Positions 32,729 to 42,351 of a stretch of 64,000 nt of DNA are shown here, piece by piece. How positions within the stretch are numbered: position 1 is the first letter of the stretch; every line of letters begins with the position of its first letter. The position numbers and the translations under genes were made by a program. Source of the stretch: Myxococcales bacterium (GTDB taxonomy: Bacteria > Myxococcota_A > Polyangia > Polyangiales > Polyangiaceae); NCBI GenBank assembly GCA_016794345.1, contig JAEUKE010000026.1, positions 41,065-105,064 of the forward strand. The letters run 5' to 3'. The notes beneath the pieces are model-generated. The model searched no databases. It was given only the letters and a program-made list of their open reading frames with translations, and had not been told where the DNA came from.

Positions 32729-34161
32729 GCACGGTTGTCAGCTCGGAAAAGATCCCGAACAACGTCGACCTCGGGTCGGACAAAAAGCTCCAGCGCGCGC
32801 TCGAAGCGTGGCAGCCGAAGTTCATCGACTGGTGGAAGGAGATGGGACCCGAAGGCTTCCAGGCCGACGACGTCTATCTCCGCACCGCCGTGAGCGTCGA
32901 CTCGGATGGTTGGGCCCAATACGATTTCGTGAAGATGCCCGACTACCGGTGGGGCATCTTCCTGGCCGACCCGATCGCCGACAAGAAGATCGGCTTCGGC
33001 GACTTCTACGGGCAGGATGCGTGGCAGAGCGTGCCCGGGGAGTTCCGCAACGTGCTCCGCCGGCTCGTCGTCACCCAGGGCGACACCGAGCCTGCGAGCG
33101 TGGAGCAGCAGCGCCTCCTCGGCCAGACGTGCCCGAGCCTCTACGACCTCCGCAACCTGTTCCAGGTGAACGTGGAGGAGGGCCGTCACCTCTGGGCGAT
33201 GGTCTACTTGCTCCAGAGCTACTTCGGCCGCGACGGCCGCGAGGAGGCGGAGGGCTTGCTCGAGCGGCGCAGCGGTAACCCCGACAAGCCGCGCATCCTC
33301 GGTGCGTTCAACGAGCCGTGCAAACACTGGCTCAGCTTCTTCTGCTTCACCTACTTCACCGATCGCGACGGCAAGTATCAGCTCCTCGCCCTGGCGGAGA
33401 GCGGGTTCGATCCGCTCGCGCGCACGACGCGCTTCATGCTCACGGAGGAGGCGCACCACATGTTCGTCGGCGAGACCGGCCTCGGCCGCGTCATCGAGCG
33501 GACGTGTCAGCTGATGAAGCAGAACAAGAACGAGGACGCCCGCGCGGAGGGCGGCATAGATCTCGTTACGATCCAGAAGTTCATCAACTTCTGGTTCTCC
33601 GTCTCGCTCGATCTCTTCGGCGGCGAGATCTCGTCGAACGCGGCGAGCTACTTCGCGTCCGGCCTGAAGGGCCGCGCCAAGGAGGAGAAATACGAAGATC
33701 ACGTCGCGCTCGACGGGACCTTCTCGATGGAGGTCCCCATCGTCGAAGGCGGCATCCTCAAGGGGCTCAAGAAGGACGACGTGCCCCTGCGCAACGCGAT
33801 GAACGAGGTGCTCCGCGAGGAGTACGTGCAGGACTCGCAGCGCGGCCTCGACAAGTGGAACCGCATCCTCGAGTCGAACGGGATCGCCTTCCGTTTCCGC
33901 CTGCCCAGTCGCCGGTTCCACCGCGCGTCCGGGATCTTCGCCGGGCTCACCTTCGATCCCGACGGCCGCCCGATCTCGAGGGAGGAGTTCGAGGCCAAGA
34001 AGGGCGAGTGGCTCCCGACCGCGGCGGACGACGCGTACGTCGCGAGCCTCATGCAGAAGCCGATCTACGACCCGAAGCAGATGGCGAACTGGATCGCCGC
34101 CCCGGCCCGCGGCATCAAGGGCAACCCGGTCGACTTCGAATACGTCCGGCACACGGCGTAG
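32725..34161 (+). CDS. boxB: Benzoyl-CoA 2,3-epoxidase, oxygenase subunit
   Basis: 478 residues from TTG 32725, with GGAGGA four bases upstream and a TTGA overlap. A class I di-iron oxygenase that epoxidises benzoyl-CoA with O2 and electrons from the reductase BoxA. The iron ligands are recognisable in EEGRH (151-155) and EEAHH (241-245), each an ExxH, on long helices. Length and the C-terminal region (RFRLPSRRFHRASG) fit BoxB. BoxA, the CoA ligase and the aldehyde dehydrogenase are not next to it: the next rightward genes are unrelated, so electron donors must be encoded elsewhere. Confidence 0.93.
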   Translation: MSTVVSSEKIPNNVDLGSDKKLQRALEAWQPKFIDWWKEMGPEGFQADDVYLRTAVSVDSDGWAQYDFVKMPDYRWGIFLADPIADKKIGFGDFYGQDAWQSVPGEFRNVLRRLVVTQGDTEPASVEQQRLLGQTCPSLYDLRNLFQVNVEEGRHLWAMVYLLQSYFGRDGREEAEGLLERRSGNPDKPRILGAFNEPCKHWLSFFCFTYFTDRDGKYQLLALAESGFDPLARTTRFMLTEEAHHMFVGETGLGRVIERTCQLMKQNKNEDARAEGGIDLVTIQKFINFWFSVSLDLFGGEISSNAASYFASGLKGRAKEEKYEDHVALDGTFSMEVPIVEGGILKGLKKDDVPLRNAMNEVLREEYVQDSQRGLDKWNRILESNGIAFRFRLPSRRFHRASGIFAGLTFDPDGRPISREEFEAKKGEWLPTAADDAYVASLMQKPIYDPKQMANWIAAPARGIKGNPVDFEYVRHTA

Positions 34162-34171
34162 CCGGACGCCC

Positions 34172-34228
34172 CCTCCTTCGGGAGGACGCGCCCTCGTCGC
34201 GAACGCTTCGTCACTCGGGGCGTTCGCG
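34172..34228 (+). terminator. Two hairpins after boxB
   Basis: A short CCTCC-TTCG-GGAGG hairpin (34172-34185) is followed by CGCGAACGC/GCGTTCGCG (34198-34228, loop 13 nt). They start 10 bp after the boxB stop and fill the space before a convergent gene. Likely transcript end for both; no T-run. Confidence 0.5.
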
Positions 34229-34287
34229 AGCGGGGGCGCTCTTCATTTCAGGGCGCGCTCCGGATCCCGTCCGGCCGCTCGGGGAGC

Positions 34288-35187
34288 TTACCAGCCCCGC
34301 GCCCACGCCTCGCGGATGTCGAAGTGGCCTTCGTCGCTGACGAGATCCGCGAGCTCCCGCTCGGCGAGGACGTCGAGCAGGTCGGCCTCCCGGCCGTTCA
34401 CCTCCATCGAGCGCAGGACCAAGCGGACGCCGTGTGCGTAGTCGAGGTACCGGTCGTCGTGGACGAGGCTCAGCCCCTGGATGGCTCGTCCGTCGTCGGC
34501 GAACCACCCGTAGATGGGGGTCCGCCCGGGCTCGCTCTGCGAGCGGCGCGAGATCACGAGATCCTTCTTGGGGCCGGAGACGAGCTGTCCGAGCGCCCCG
34601 CCCGCGCGGCGGCGGCGCTCTTCGATCGCCGCGTGGTGGGCGGCGAAGTACTCGACCGAGGCCATGTCGCGGCCCGGCGCCATGTACGGCGAGGATATCC
34701 GCACCGACGCGGCGGCGTGGATCGTGTCGACGAGCTTCTTCGTGGGCAAGAGAGAGGCGGCGGTCCGCGCGATCGCCTTCGCTGACCGAATCGTCATCGG
34801 AACGCGTACCCAGTCTTCGTCCGTGCCGACGGCGAGGTAGTCGGCCGTGACCCAGACCCTGCCGCTCAGCGATCCCGACGAGAGGCGCACCTCGACGAGG
34901 CGGCGCTCGAACGGCGGCAGGTTTCCCGAGTCGATCTCGTCGACGATCAACCTCTCCCGCTCCGCCGGGCGCAAGGAAAGTGCGGCCTCGACGAGCGCCG
35001 AGCCCGAGAGCGCCCCGTGCGCTCGCGCGGGCAACGGGAGCGCGCGGCCCGCCGCGCGCGGCGCCTCCGGCCGCGGCGGTGCGGCAGGGCTCGGTCGGGC
35101 ATTCGGGTGGCAGGCTCCGGCGCCGAGGGCGACGCAGCCGGCGCACCCGAGCAAGAAGGCTCGCCGCGTCGTCAGACGTGGATCCAA
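34288..35187 (-). CDS. Tat-type lipoprotein, unknown function
   Basis: 299 residues from a TTG start. The N-terminus carries both a twin-arginine motif (TTRRAFLLG) and a lipobox (GAGAC, Cys26), so it is probably exported folded and lipidated. After a Pro/Ala linker comes a single domain (VWVTADYLAVGTDEDWVRVP, ATAASLLPTKKLVDTIHA, ISSPYMAPGRDM). The family is not recognised, but the regular spacing of Asp and Arg suggests an enzyme-like fold. Convergent with boxB. Confidence 0.7.
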   Translation of the reverse strand: MDPRLTTRRAFLLGCAGCVALGAGACHPNARPSPAAPPRPEAPRAAGRALPLPARAHGALSGSALVEAALSLRPAERERLIVDEIDSGNLPPFERRLVEVRLSSGSLSGRVWVTADYLAVGTDEDWVRVPMTIRSAKAIARTAASLLPTKKLVDTIHAAASVRISSPYMAPGRDMASVEYFAAHHAAIEERRRRAGGALGQLVSGPKKDLVISRRSQSEPGRTPIYGWFADDGRAIQGLSLVHDDRYLDYAHGVRLVLRSMEVNGREADLLDVLAERELADLVSDEGHFDIREAWARGW

Positions 35188-35225
35188 GACCCAGAGAAGG
35201 TAGCACTGCTAACCTCGAGCCAGGC

Positions 35226-35771
35226 GTGAACTCCACCTACTTCCTCCTCGGGCTCGGCAAGGTGACGTTCGGGATGCTGGTCGCAGTCCTCGGCGTCTTC
35301 CTCGCGACGCGCATCCTCGGACGGGCGCTCGGTATCCGCGATCTCGACAAGGAGCTCGCGGGCGGCAACACGGCCGCGGGCGTCCTCTCCGCGAGCGCGA
35401 TCGTCTCGCTCGGGATCCTCGCCCAGCACGCCGTGGTGGCCACCTTCAGCGCGATGGATCTCGCCTACCGTGATCGCGCGTTCGAGCCCCAGATGCTCGC
35501 GGCGTTCTTCATCTACGGCCTCGCGCACGTGCTCACGTCGTTCCTGATCGGGATCGGTGTGCTCCTCCTGGGCAAACGTGTCTTCGCACGGCTCACGAAG
35601 GGGATCGACGAGATCGCCGAGATCAAGCGCGGCAACGTCGCTCCCGCGCTCGTGCTCGGAGGCGTGGTCGTCGTCCTCGCCCTCATGACGGCGCCGGGAC
35701 TCGAGATGGCGCTGACCGGCCTCCTGCCGCTGCCGACGCTCGGTCGAGACGAGCTCCTCGCTCCGCACTGA
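35226..35771 (+). CDS. DUF350 membrane protein
   Basis: 181 residues from GTG 35226, with GCCAGG just before. Four transmembrane helices in two similar pairs, each ending in a short charged loop (RALGIRDLDKELAGGNTAAG and AEIKRGNVAPALVLGG), match the DUF350 duplicated fold found near potassium-channel-like and envelope genes. Function unknown. The next gene starts 5 bp later and is expected to be cotranscribed. Confidence 0.75.
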   Translation: MNSTYFLLGLGKVTFGMLVAVLGVFLATRILGRALGIRDLDKELAGGNTAAGVLSASAIVSLGILAQHAVVATFSAMDLAYRDRAFEPQMLAAFFIYGLAHVLTSFLIGIGVLLLGKRVFARLTKGIDEIAEIKRGNVAPALVLGGVVVVLALMTAPGLEMALTGLLPLPTLGRDELLAPH

Positions 35772-35776
35772 GGGCC

Positions 35777-36682
35777 ATGCGACGAGTCCGCGCGCTCGCC
35801 CTCGCAGCTCGCCTCGCCTCGGCCGGCGTCGCGGCGTCGTGTCTGGCAGGTTGCTTCTCGCTCGACATCGTCGAGTGGCTCGACGATCAGGCGAAGAAGG
35901 ACAAGAAGAAGAAGAAGAAGAAGAAGAGGGCCACCGAGGACAAGGACGACGACGATGCCGTCTCGCTCGGACGCGCGGAGTTTCCTCCGGGAACCGAGCG
36001 ACCCGTGGCGAAACACGTGTGGTCGACCAAGGCCCTCGACCCGGCGGACTATTCGCTCCAGTACGCGATGAGCCGCGGCGCGCAGGACAAGGTGCTGCAG
36101 GCGCACGCCGCGTTCGCGAAGAAGGTCTCCTACACCCCGCTCGACGAGGGGAGGTACCGCTGGATGATCCCGCCCGGTTGCGAGCCCGACATGGGCTGCG
36201 CCTTCGGCGCGATGTCGGACTCGAGCCGCGAGGCGCTCGAGCCGATCGTCGCCCTCTTCGAGGCGCGGCAGCGCGAGATGAAGCTGGACGCCGGGCAGAT
36301 CGCTGCGCTCGTCGTCGCGTTCGTGCAAGGCATCCGCTACGAGCGCCCCAAGGACCAGCCCTTCGAGATCCTCCCTCCCGCGTCCGTCGTGGCAGAGAAA
36401 CGCGGCGACTGCGACTCGAAGTCGCTCCTCGCGCATCTGCTCCTCCGCGAGCTCGGCATCGACAGCGTCATGCTCTCGTCGCGGGCTCACGCCCACGCGA
36501 TGCTGGGGATCGCCGTGCCTGCGCCGGGCAAGAAGTTCAACTTCGGCGGTCGAACCTACGCCTTCACCGAGCTGACGGCTGTCGGCTCGCCGATCGGCCA
36601 CGTGAACCCGGAGCTCTTGAGCCCGGACGACTGGAAGATCGTCGTGACGAGGTGGCCCGAGTCGGGGTGGACGGGCCGCTGA
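35777..36682 (+). CDS. Transglutaminase-like lipoprotein with poly-lysine tract
   Basis: 301 residues. Lipobox LAGC (Cys26). Residues 40-50 are almost all Lys (KKDKKKKKKKKR), then an acidic TEDKDDDDA patch, encoded by an AAG-repeat that could slip. The C-terminal domain has the transglutaminase/cysteine-protease order: Cys212 in KRGDCDSK, His238/His240 in AHAHAMLG, and Glu265 (TYAFTEL) where Asp is usual, so the triad is Cys-His-Glu if active. Cotranscribed with the DUF350 gene. The basic tract right after the lipid anchor may contact lipid head groups or nucleic acid (inference). Confidence 0.72.
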   Translation: MRRVRALALAARLASAGVAASCLAGCFSLDIVEWLDDQAKKDKKKKKKKKRATEDKDDDDAVSLGRAEFPPGTERPVAKHVWSTKALDPADYSLQYAMSRGAQDKVLQAHAAFAKKVSYTPLDEGRYRWMIPPGCEPDMGCAFGAMSDSSREALEPIVALFEARQREMKLDAGQIAALVVAFVQGIRYERPKDQPFEILPPASVVAEKRGDCDSKSLLAHLLLRELGIDSVMLSSRAHAHAMLGIAVPAPGKKFNFGGRTYAFTELTAVGSPIGHVNPELLSPDDWKIVVTRWPESGWTGR

Positions 36683-36717
36683 CCGGACGCTACTCCCCTG
36701 GAACCAACATTCTTTGA

Positions 36718-36761
36718 AGAATTCGGGCCGCCCCTGACGGGGCGAAGGCGGCCCGAATTCT
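36718..36761. terminator. 15-bp inverted repeat between convergent genes
   Basis: AGAATTCGGGCCGCC pairs perfectly with its inverse across a 14-nt loop that itself can fold (GCCCC/GGGGC). It lies 36 bp after the transglutaminase-like gene and 5 bp from the end of the truncated glycosyltransferase. Probably a bidirectional transcript end. Confidence 0.6.
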
Positions 36762-36765
36762 CGGG

Positions 36766-37320
36766 CTAGGGCCCGTCTTCAAACCTGTCAGGTTCGAAAG
36801 AACGATACCGGGCACGGGCACGCGCACGGCCCGCCGACAGGCCGAGGAGGACCGCGCCGGCGGCGAGGTGACCTTCGGTCACGAGCGCGTAGCTCCACAA
36901 GAGGAGGGCGAGCCCCGGCATGTAGTCCATCGTCGTCGCCGCGTTGACGACGACGACGGGCGTGAGTGCAAACAGAACCGTCAGCATGCCGGCGCCTGGG
37001 AGAGGCCGCGCGAGGCGCCGGAACGCGAGCACGGCGAGCACGTAGCTCGCGGCGACGAACGAGTTGGACGCCACGGGGCCGCCCCACGGCACGAGCGCGG
37101 CGAGCGTGTATTCGAAGAGCGGATTGCCGGGCAGGCGCGACGGCTCGTAGCTCCCGGTGGACGCGAGGTGCTGCGCTGCTGCCGCGCTCCGCCTCGCGTC
37201 CCCATCGGCGCCGTAGTCGACCGCGATCCGCGGGACGATCTGCAGGCCCGCGAAGGCTGCGGCGGCGCAATCGAGGAGCCTCTGACCCCACGCACGCTCC
37301 ACCATGTCGCTTGGGTTCAT
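36766..37320 (-). pseudogene. Truncated glycosyltransferase-like membrane protein (N-terminal part only)
   Basis: 184 codons from a good ATG. The protein starts like a GT39/GT-C polytopic glycosyltransferase or mannosyltransferase-like protein (PGNPLFEYTLAALVPWGGPV, FALTPVVVVNAATTMDYMP, ALLLWSYALVTEGHL, GAVLLGLSAGR), with about four or five hydrophobic helices. It then changes abruptly to a charged RARARYRSFEPDRFEDGP end. Intact relatives are 400 residues or more, so the gene is likely cut or frame-disrupted just before the terminator hairpin. Confidence 0.55.
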
Positions 37321-37388
37321 GCACGGGCTGCGCCGCGGCGGTGCGGCGCGACGGAGGCGCGCAGCGGGGCGGCGCGCCGCGGTGCCCT

Positions 37389-38306
37389 TCAGCCGCTGCC
37401 GCGCTCTCGCGTCGCGAGGAGGATCTCCTCGCGGACGCGCGAAGGCGAGGGGAGCGACGCGTCACGGAAGGCGCGCGCCATCGCTTCCGCGCTGCCGTAG
37501 CCGGCGATGCGAGCGACCTCCGCGATCGGGAGGCTCTCCGCCGACAAGCCGAGGATGGCGGCCTTGATGCGGTACCGACGGAGCGACTCCCGCCAGCCGA
37601 AGAAGGGCGCGCGCATGGAAGACGAGAACCCCTCGATCTCCCGCGCGACCTGCCGGAGCGAGAGGCCGGCTCCGAGGGCGAGGCTTTCGAGCGATCCGAG
37701 CAGGTCGAACGCGCTCGCCATCGGCCGAACCGCGCGCCAGACGCGGGAGAGGTGGTCGTCCTCCGTGGTGATGGCCTTCGCGAGGTCCGGCGCGACGAAG
37801 CCCGCGACGGCCAGCTGCTCGAAGAGGTCTCGCACGGTCTGCGCTCCCGCGTCTCCGTCGGCTCGCGCGAGCACGCGGGCGACCTGATCCCAGATCTCGG
37901 CCGGGACGGAGAACGTGGCGGGCCGGGGGCCCGGGTCGAAGCGCAGGTGCTCCCGCGAGAACCGGATCTCGACCGCCTCGAAGGGCGTGCCGTAGCTGCG
38001 AAACGGCATCGCGGAGCGCGTGGGGCTCCCCTCGAACTGCTCCTCGTCGAGGAGCAGGGCCACGGGCCCGCGGTGCTGCGCGCGAGACTCGAGCACGTCG
38101 AGGCACCCCGCGTGGATCAGGTAGAGGAGCACGCCCGCGCTCGGCTTCGATAGTCTGGGGACGAAGCGCGAGTCGTGTGTCAGGGCGCTCCGCGAGACGA
38201 CGTTCACGAACACCTGGCGGTCGATCAGGAACGTCGCCCGGAAGGCCCCGTCTCCGAAGCGCCTCTCTGTGCTGGCAACGAGCATCGCGAACGGCGGAAC
38301 ATACAC
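37389..38306 (-). CDS. AraC-family transcriptional regulator
   Basis: 305 residues. The C-terminal about 100 residues hold the AraC double HTH (LRRYRIKAAILGLSAESLPIAEVARIAGYGSAEAMARAF, split as LRRYRIKAAILG and IAEVARIAGYGSAEAM). The N-terminal half is a divergent ligand-sensing-like domain (FVNVVSRSALTHDSRF, GVLLYLIHAGCLDVLE). Start GTG 38306; an ATG at 38285 is possible. It is next to the truncated glycosyltransferase but not clearly linked. Target genes unknown. Confidence 0.8.
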   Translation of the reverse strand: MYVPPFAMLVASTERRFGDGAFRATFLIDRQVFVNVVSRSALTHDSRFVPRLSKPSAGVLLYLIHAGCLDVLESRAQHRGPVALLLDEEQFEGSPTRSAMPFRSYGTPFEAVEIRFSREHLRFDPGPRPATFSVPAEIWDQVARVLARADGDAGAQTVRDLFEQLAVAGFVAPDLAKAITTEDDHLSRVWRAVRPMASAFDLLGSLESLALGAGLSLRQVAREIEGFSSSMRAPFFGWRESLRRYRIKAAILGLSAESLPIAEVARIAGYGSAEAMARAFRDASLPSPSRVREEILLATRERGSG

Positions 38307-38398
38307 CGGTTCGTCCGTGGTTCCGCGGGGGCTCGGCAGGCCCCGCCCGGTGGCTCGCGAACTTGGCCCTGCCCTGGAGGCGGGCCTAAGAAGGCCAC

Positions 38399-38908
38399 AT
38401 GCGGCGGTTTCTCCAGATCGTCCTCATCGGCTTCGCGCTCCTCATGGTGGGTTTCGCGCTGACGCGCGCGCCCGACGCAAACGCGAGCGTGGCCTACGTG
38501 TCGCCGTACACGTTCGAGCAGACCTACGGGGCCGGGCTACGGCTGCTCCGCGTCGACCTCGGCTACAAGCTGCTCGAGAAGGACAAGGATAACGGCTACA
38601 TCCTCTTCGAGTACTCGAGCCCCGAGAGCGGGAACAAGGTCTACCGAGGCTCGATGGAGCTCGTGGAGACGAAGGAGGGCATCCACGTCGCGGTTCAGAT
38701 CCCGCAGATGCCCCAGTACCACGAGAGGATGATCGTCGATCAGCTCGCCAAGAAGCTCTCCGACGAGTACGGCGAGCCTCCGAAGAAGGCCAAGGACAAG
38801 GACAAGCCGAAAGACGGCGAGAAGGACAAGCCGAAAGACGGCGAGAAGGACAAGCCGAAGGACGGCGAGGACAAGCCGAGAGACGCCGAGGACAAGCCGA
38901 ACGGCTGA
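38399..38908 (+). CDS. Exported or membrane-anchored protein with Asp/Lys repeats
   Basis: 169 residues. N-terminal hydrophobic segment (FLQIVLIGFALLMVGFAL), a short folded domain (RLLRVDLGYKLLEKDKDNGY, ILFEYSSPESGNKVYRGSME, VAVQIPQMPQYHERMIVDQL), then KDKPKDGEKDKPKDGE repeats to the end. Function unknown. The tail is strongly charged on both signs and probably unstructured. Confidence 0.7.
   Translation: MRRFLQIVLIGFALLMVGFALTRAPDANASVAYVSPYTFEQTYGAGLRLLRVDLGYKLLEKDKDNGYILFEYSSPESGNKVYRGSMELVETKEGIHVAVQIPQMPQYHERMIVDQLAKKLSDEYGEPPKKAKDKDKPKDGEKDKPKDGEKDKPKDGEDKPRDAEDKPNG
38801..38890 (+). repeat. 24-bp and 21-bp tandem repeats coding KDKPKDGE
   Basis: Two identical 24-bp units (38801-38824, 38825-38848) are followed by two 21-bp derivatives with substitutions. 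In-frame copy-number change would lengthen or shorten the charged tail of the protein above. Confidence 0.85.
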
Positions 38909-38978
38909 GCGCAGCCCGCCGGCGCTCCGAACGCGCCCGCCCCGGCGCCCCCCAGCGGCGCGGGCGGGCGCCCGCGTT

Positions 38979-40256
<1,278 letters not shown>

Positions 40257-40380
40257 GTTTCGTTCCGATTGCCGAACTTTTGTTGTTTCCCCACGACCTG
40301 AGGTTCACTAGGGATGCACTCGCCGTACATCGCGGGTGCCGAGCTTGGCCCGGCCCGCTCGGGAAATCGACTGAAACGAA

Positions 40381-40407
40381 AGTTTCCTGCTTTTTGAAGA
40401 GGAAACT
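40381..40407. promoter_or_regulatory. Inverted repeat in AT-richer upstream region
   Basis: AGTTTCCT and AGGAAACT are 11 nt apart, in the 273-bp region between the leftward dehydrogenase and the rightward small lipoproteins. The region is AT-rich for this genome. The rest of the gap shows a TTGACG at 40411 but no matching -10. Confidence 0.3.
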
Positions 40408-40529
40408 GCCTTGACGACGGGAACGCTTCTCTGTTTTCTGCCGTACACTGCGCGCCCTCTAGGGGTGAGCTCGGAAGCGCGGCGGCCGGCTCGGAAGCTT
40501 GCCGTTTCAAACGGTGAGGAGATTCGAAG

Positions 40530-40760
40530 ATGACGATTCGCTCTTACATGGTTCTCGCGATCGCGGCCCTCGCCGCCGTGGGTGTCGGCTGCTCGGACCC
40601 CTGTGGTGACCTGAAGGCCCAGTGCGAGGATTGCGGCGACGCGAAGTCGCTCTGCGAAGCCACCGTCGACTTGACGTCGGAAATCGGCGGCGACGACGCC
40701 TGCCAGGAGTACCTCGATCAAGGCGGCATCGAGTGCAGCGGCCAGGGCGGCGGCTCGTGA
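40530..40760 (+). CDS. Small Cys-rich lipoprotein (first of a pair)
   Basis: 76 residues. Signal with lipobox VGVGC (Cys21), mature part starts CSDPCGDL and has eight Cys in 56 residues, so several disulfides are likely. A GGAG lies about ten bases before the ATG. Paralogue of the next gene by the CSDPC start and overall layout. Function unknown. Confidence 0.7.
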   Translation: MTIRSYMVLAIAALAAVGVGCSDPCGDLKAQCEDCGDAKSLCEATVDLTSEIGGDDACQEYLDQGGIECSGQGGGS

Positions 40761-40799
40761 TTTGAGTTAGGGGAAACTGTTCCTTTTTTGGAGATCACT

Positions 40800-41039
40800 A
40801 TGAAGACGGTTCTTTTCGGTTTGGCATCCATCGCTCTCGTCTCGCTCGTCGGCTGCTCGGATCCGTGCGCTGACGTGAAGGACTGCTGTGTCGCGCTCTA
40901 CGAAGAGGCCGGCGCGGACACCTCGGTTTGCAACGTCTATGACGACGCGGACTCGGACGCGTGCGACGCGGCCAAGGACACGTTCTCGGCTGCTGCCGAT
41001 GCCGCTGGCGTCGACCTCCCGGCCGAGTGCGAGTTCTGA
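40800..41039 (+). CDS. Small Cys-rich lipoprotein (second of a pair)
   Basis: 79 residues from ATG 40800, with GGAGA at good spacing. Lipobox SLVGC (Cys22), followed by CSDPCADVKDCC as in the previous gene but with a more acidic, Ala/Asp-rich mature part. A 39-bp gap separates the pair, so they probably share one transcript. The pair ends at a strong hairpin. Confidence 0.7.
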   Translation: MKTVLFGLASIALVSLVGCSDPCADVKDCCVALYEEAGADTSVCNVYDDADSDACDAAKDTFSAAADAAGVDLPAECEF

Positions 41040-41047
41040 TCGAGTAG

Positions 41048-41084
41048 CCGGGTGAGCTCTCACCGAGAGGTGAGGCTCACCCGG
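41048..41084. terminator. Strong bipartite hairpin shared by convergent genes
   Basis: A 10-bp stem CCGGGTGAGC/GCTCACCCGG continues past one bulged base into CTCACC/GGTGAG with a GAGA loop. It contains the last bases of the leftward phosphatase gene. Likely terminates transcription in both directions. Confidence 0.65.
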
Positions 41085-41826
41085 TGATCTTGCCCTCGAG
41101 AATCTGTCGAGGACCTTCGGTGAGGAGGAAGCTAGCTTCCTCTTCACCGAATCGTTTTTGTAGCGCCTCGATCCCCTTGGCCACCTCGTCCACGTCTTTG
41201 GCCTTGTGGGCGTCGCTGCACGCGGCCTGGTAGTAGCCGGCCTCGAGCAGCGCTTCGGCGGCCTTCCGCGCGCTCCGGCCGTATTTGCCCACGAGCGCCG
41301 CCACGTCGAGCAACATGACAGCGCCCACGTCCAGGAGCGGGTCGAGCGCCTCGATGTCTTCCCAGACCGGCTCGTAGCGCTCCGGGTGCGCGAGGACCGG
41401 GCGCAGCCCTCGTCGCACCAGATCGTGCAGGCGGTGCTGCAAGCGGGCAGGGAAGGCGCGGTAGCCGAGCTCCACGAGGACGGCCTTGCCGCCCTGATAC
41501 GGGAGCGCCTCGTCGCTCATCAGCCGGCTGAACACGACGTCGTCGAAGAAGTGCTCCGAGGAGAGCGAGACACCCGGGAGCTCCGGGTCTGCTCCGGCGC
41601 CGATCGCGTCGACCGTGCGCGCGAAGGCCGAGCGCAGCGCGGGCGCGGTGTTGTCGAACATCCCCGGACGCATGTGGGGCGTCGCGACGACGTGGTCGAA
41701 CCCCGCCGCCTTGAGCGCTCGTAACATCGCGCGTCCGTCCTCCGCCGTGCGCGCTCCGTCGTCGACGCCCGCGACCCAGTGGCTGTGCAGATCGATGAAG
41801 CCTCGCACCGAGGCGAACCCTACCAC
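41077..41826 (-). CDS. CpsB/CapC-type tyrosine-protein phosphatase (PHP fold)
   Basis: 249 residues from a GTG start. PHP-type metal sites are visible: DLHSHWVAGVDDGA, VATPHM, SSEHFF, LAHPERY and SDAHK. This matches CpsB/Wzb-type manganese-dependent tyrosine phosphatases that dephosphorylate the BY-kinase controlling polysaccharide export. No BY-kinase gene is next to it; the nearby dehydrogenase could serve the same polysaccharide pathway. Divergent from the next rightward gene. Confidence 0.88.
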   Translation of the reverse strand: MVGFASVRGFIDLHSHWVAGVDDGARTAEDGRAMLRALKAAGFDHVVATPHMRPGMFDNTAPALRSAFARTVDAIGAGADPELPGVSLSSEHFFDDVVFSRLMSDEALPYQGGKAVLVELGYRAFPARLQHRLHDLVRRGLRPVLAHPERYEPVWEDIEALDPLLDVGAVMLLDVAALVGKYGRSARKAAEALLEAGYYQAACSDAHKAKDVDEVAKGIEALQKRFGEEEASFLLTEGPRQILEGKITG

Positions 41827-41888
41827 GTGGTTCTTGGCCCCTCGAGGTACGGCTTGTCACGATTGTGTTCGTCGTTGGAGGACAGCCT

Positions 41889-42302
41889 TTGGAATCCGCA
41901 AACCAAGCCTGCGAGATCTCGCGTGGCGGCGCCGAGCGCCGCCGCAAGCGAAGCGAGGACCCCGTCACTGCCCTTCACTACCAGCTCGCCGCCGTGCGGC
42001 GGGACGCGGAGCTCGACGCCGTCGTGCTCGCGGACGCGGCCGGGTGCCTCGTGGCCGGTGCCGGGGCCTGGCCCGCGTGTGAGGAGCTCGCGGCGTACGC
42101 GCCCCTCCTCGCGACGCCGCGCGCCTCCGTGCGCCGGACCGTGAGCGCGAGGCTGTCCGCCCTCGAGCCGGAGGTCGAGAGCCTCTCGTTCGAGGTGCTC
42201 GGCTCGGAGGTGCTGCTCTCCTGCCGAGGTGGGAGCGGCGCGCGCCGCGAGGCGCTGACGCGCGCGGCTGCCGGCATCAAGCGCATCCTCGACGCCGCCT
42301 GA
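41889..42302 (+). CDS. Small cytoplasmic protein, possibly roadblock/LC7-like
   Basis: 137 residues from TTG 41889, chosen because GGAGGA lies five bases upstream; an in-frame GTG at 41865 is the alternative. The central part (LAAVRRDAELDAVVLADAAGC, LATPRASVRRTVSARL, SLSFEVLGSEVLLSCRG) has the alternating strands of roadblock/LC7 proteins, which pair with small GTPases in myxobacterial polarity control. The match is weak. The next gene encodes an ArsA/Get3-like ATPase 49 bp downstream. Confidence 0.5.
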   Translation: MESANQACEISRGGAERRRKRSEDPVTALHYQLAAVRRDAELDAVVLADAAGCLVAGAGAWPACEELAAYAPLLATPRASVRRTVSARLSALEPEVESLSFEVLGSEVLLSCRGGSGARREALTRAAAGIKRILDAA

Positions 42303-42351
42303 TCGCCGCGCCGACTTGGCGTCGGCCCCCAAGAGGGGCGGGATTCGTGAT

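Noticed and set aside
40345..40362. Sigma-54 type -24/-12 promoter in the region before the small lipoproteins
   Set aside because: The TGGCCCG-N4-GCTC match is poor at the -12 element and not better than expected for the base composition.
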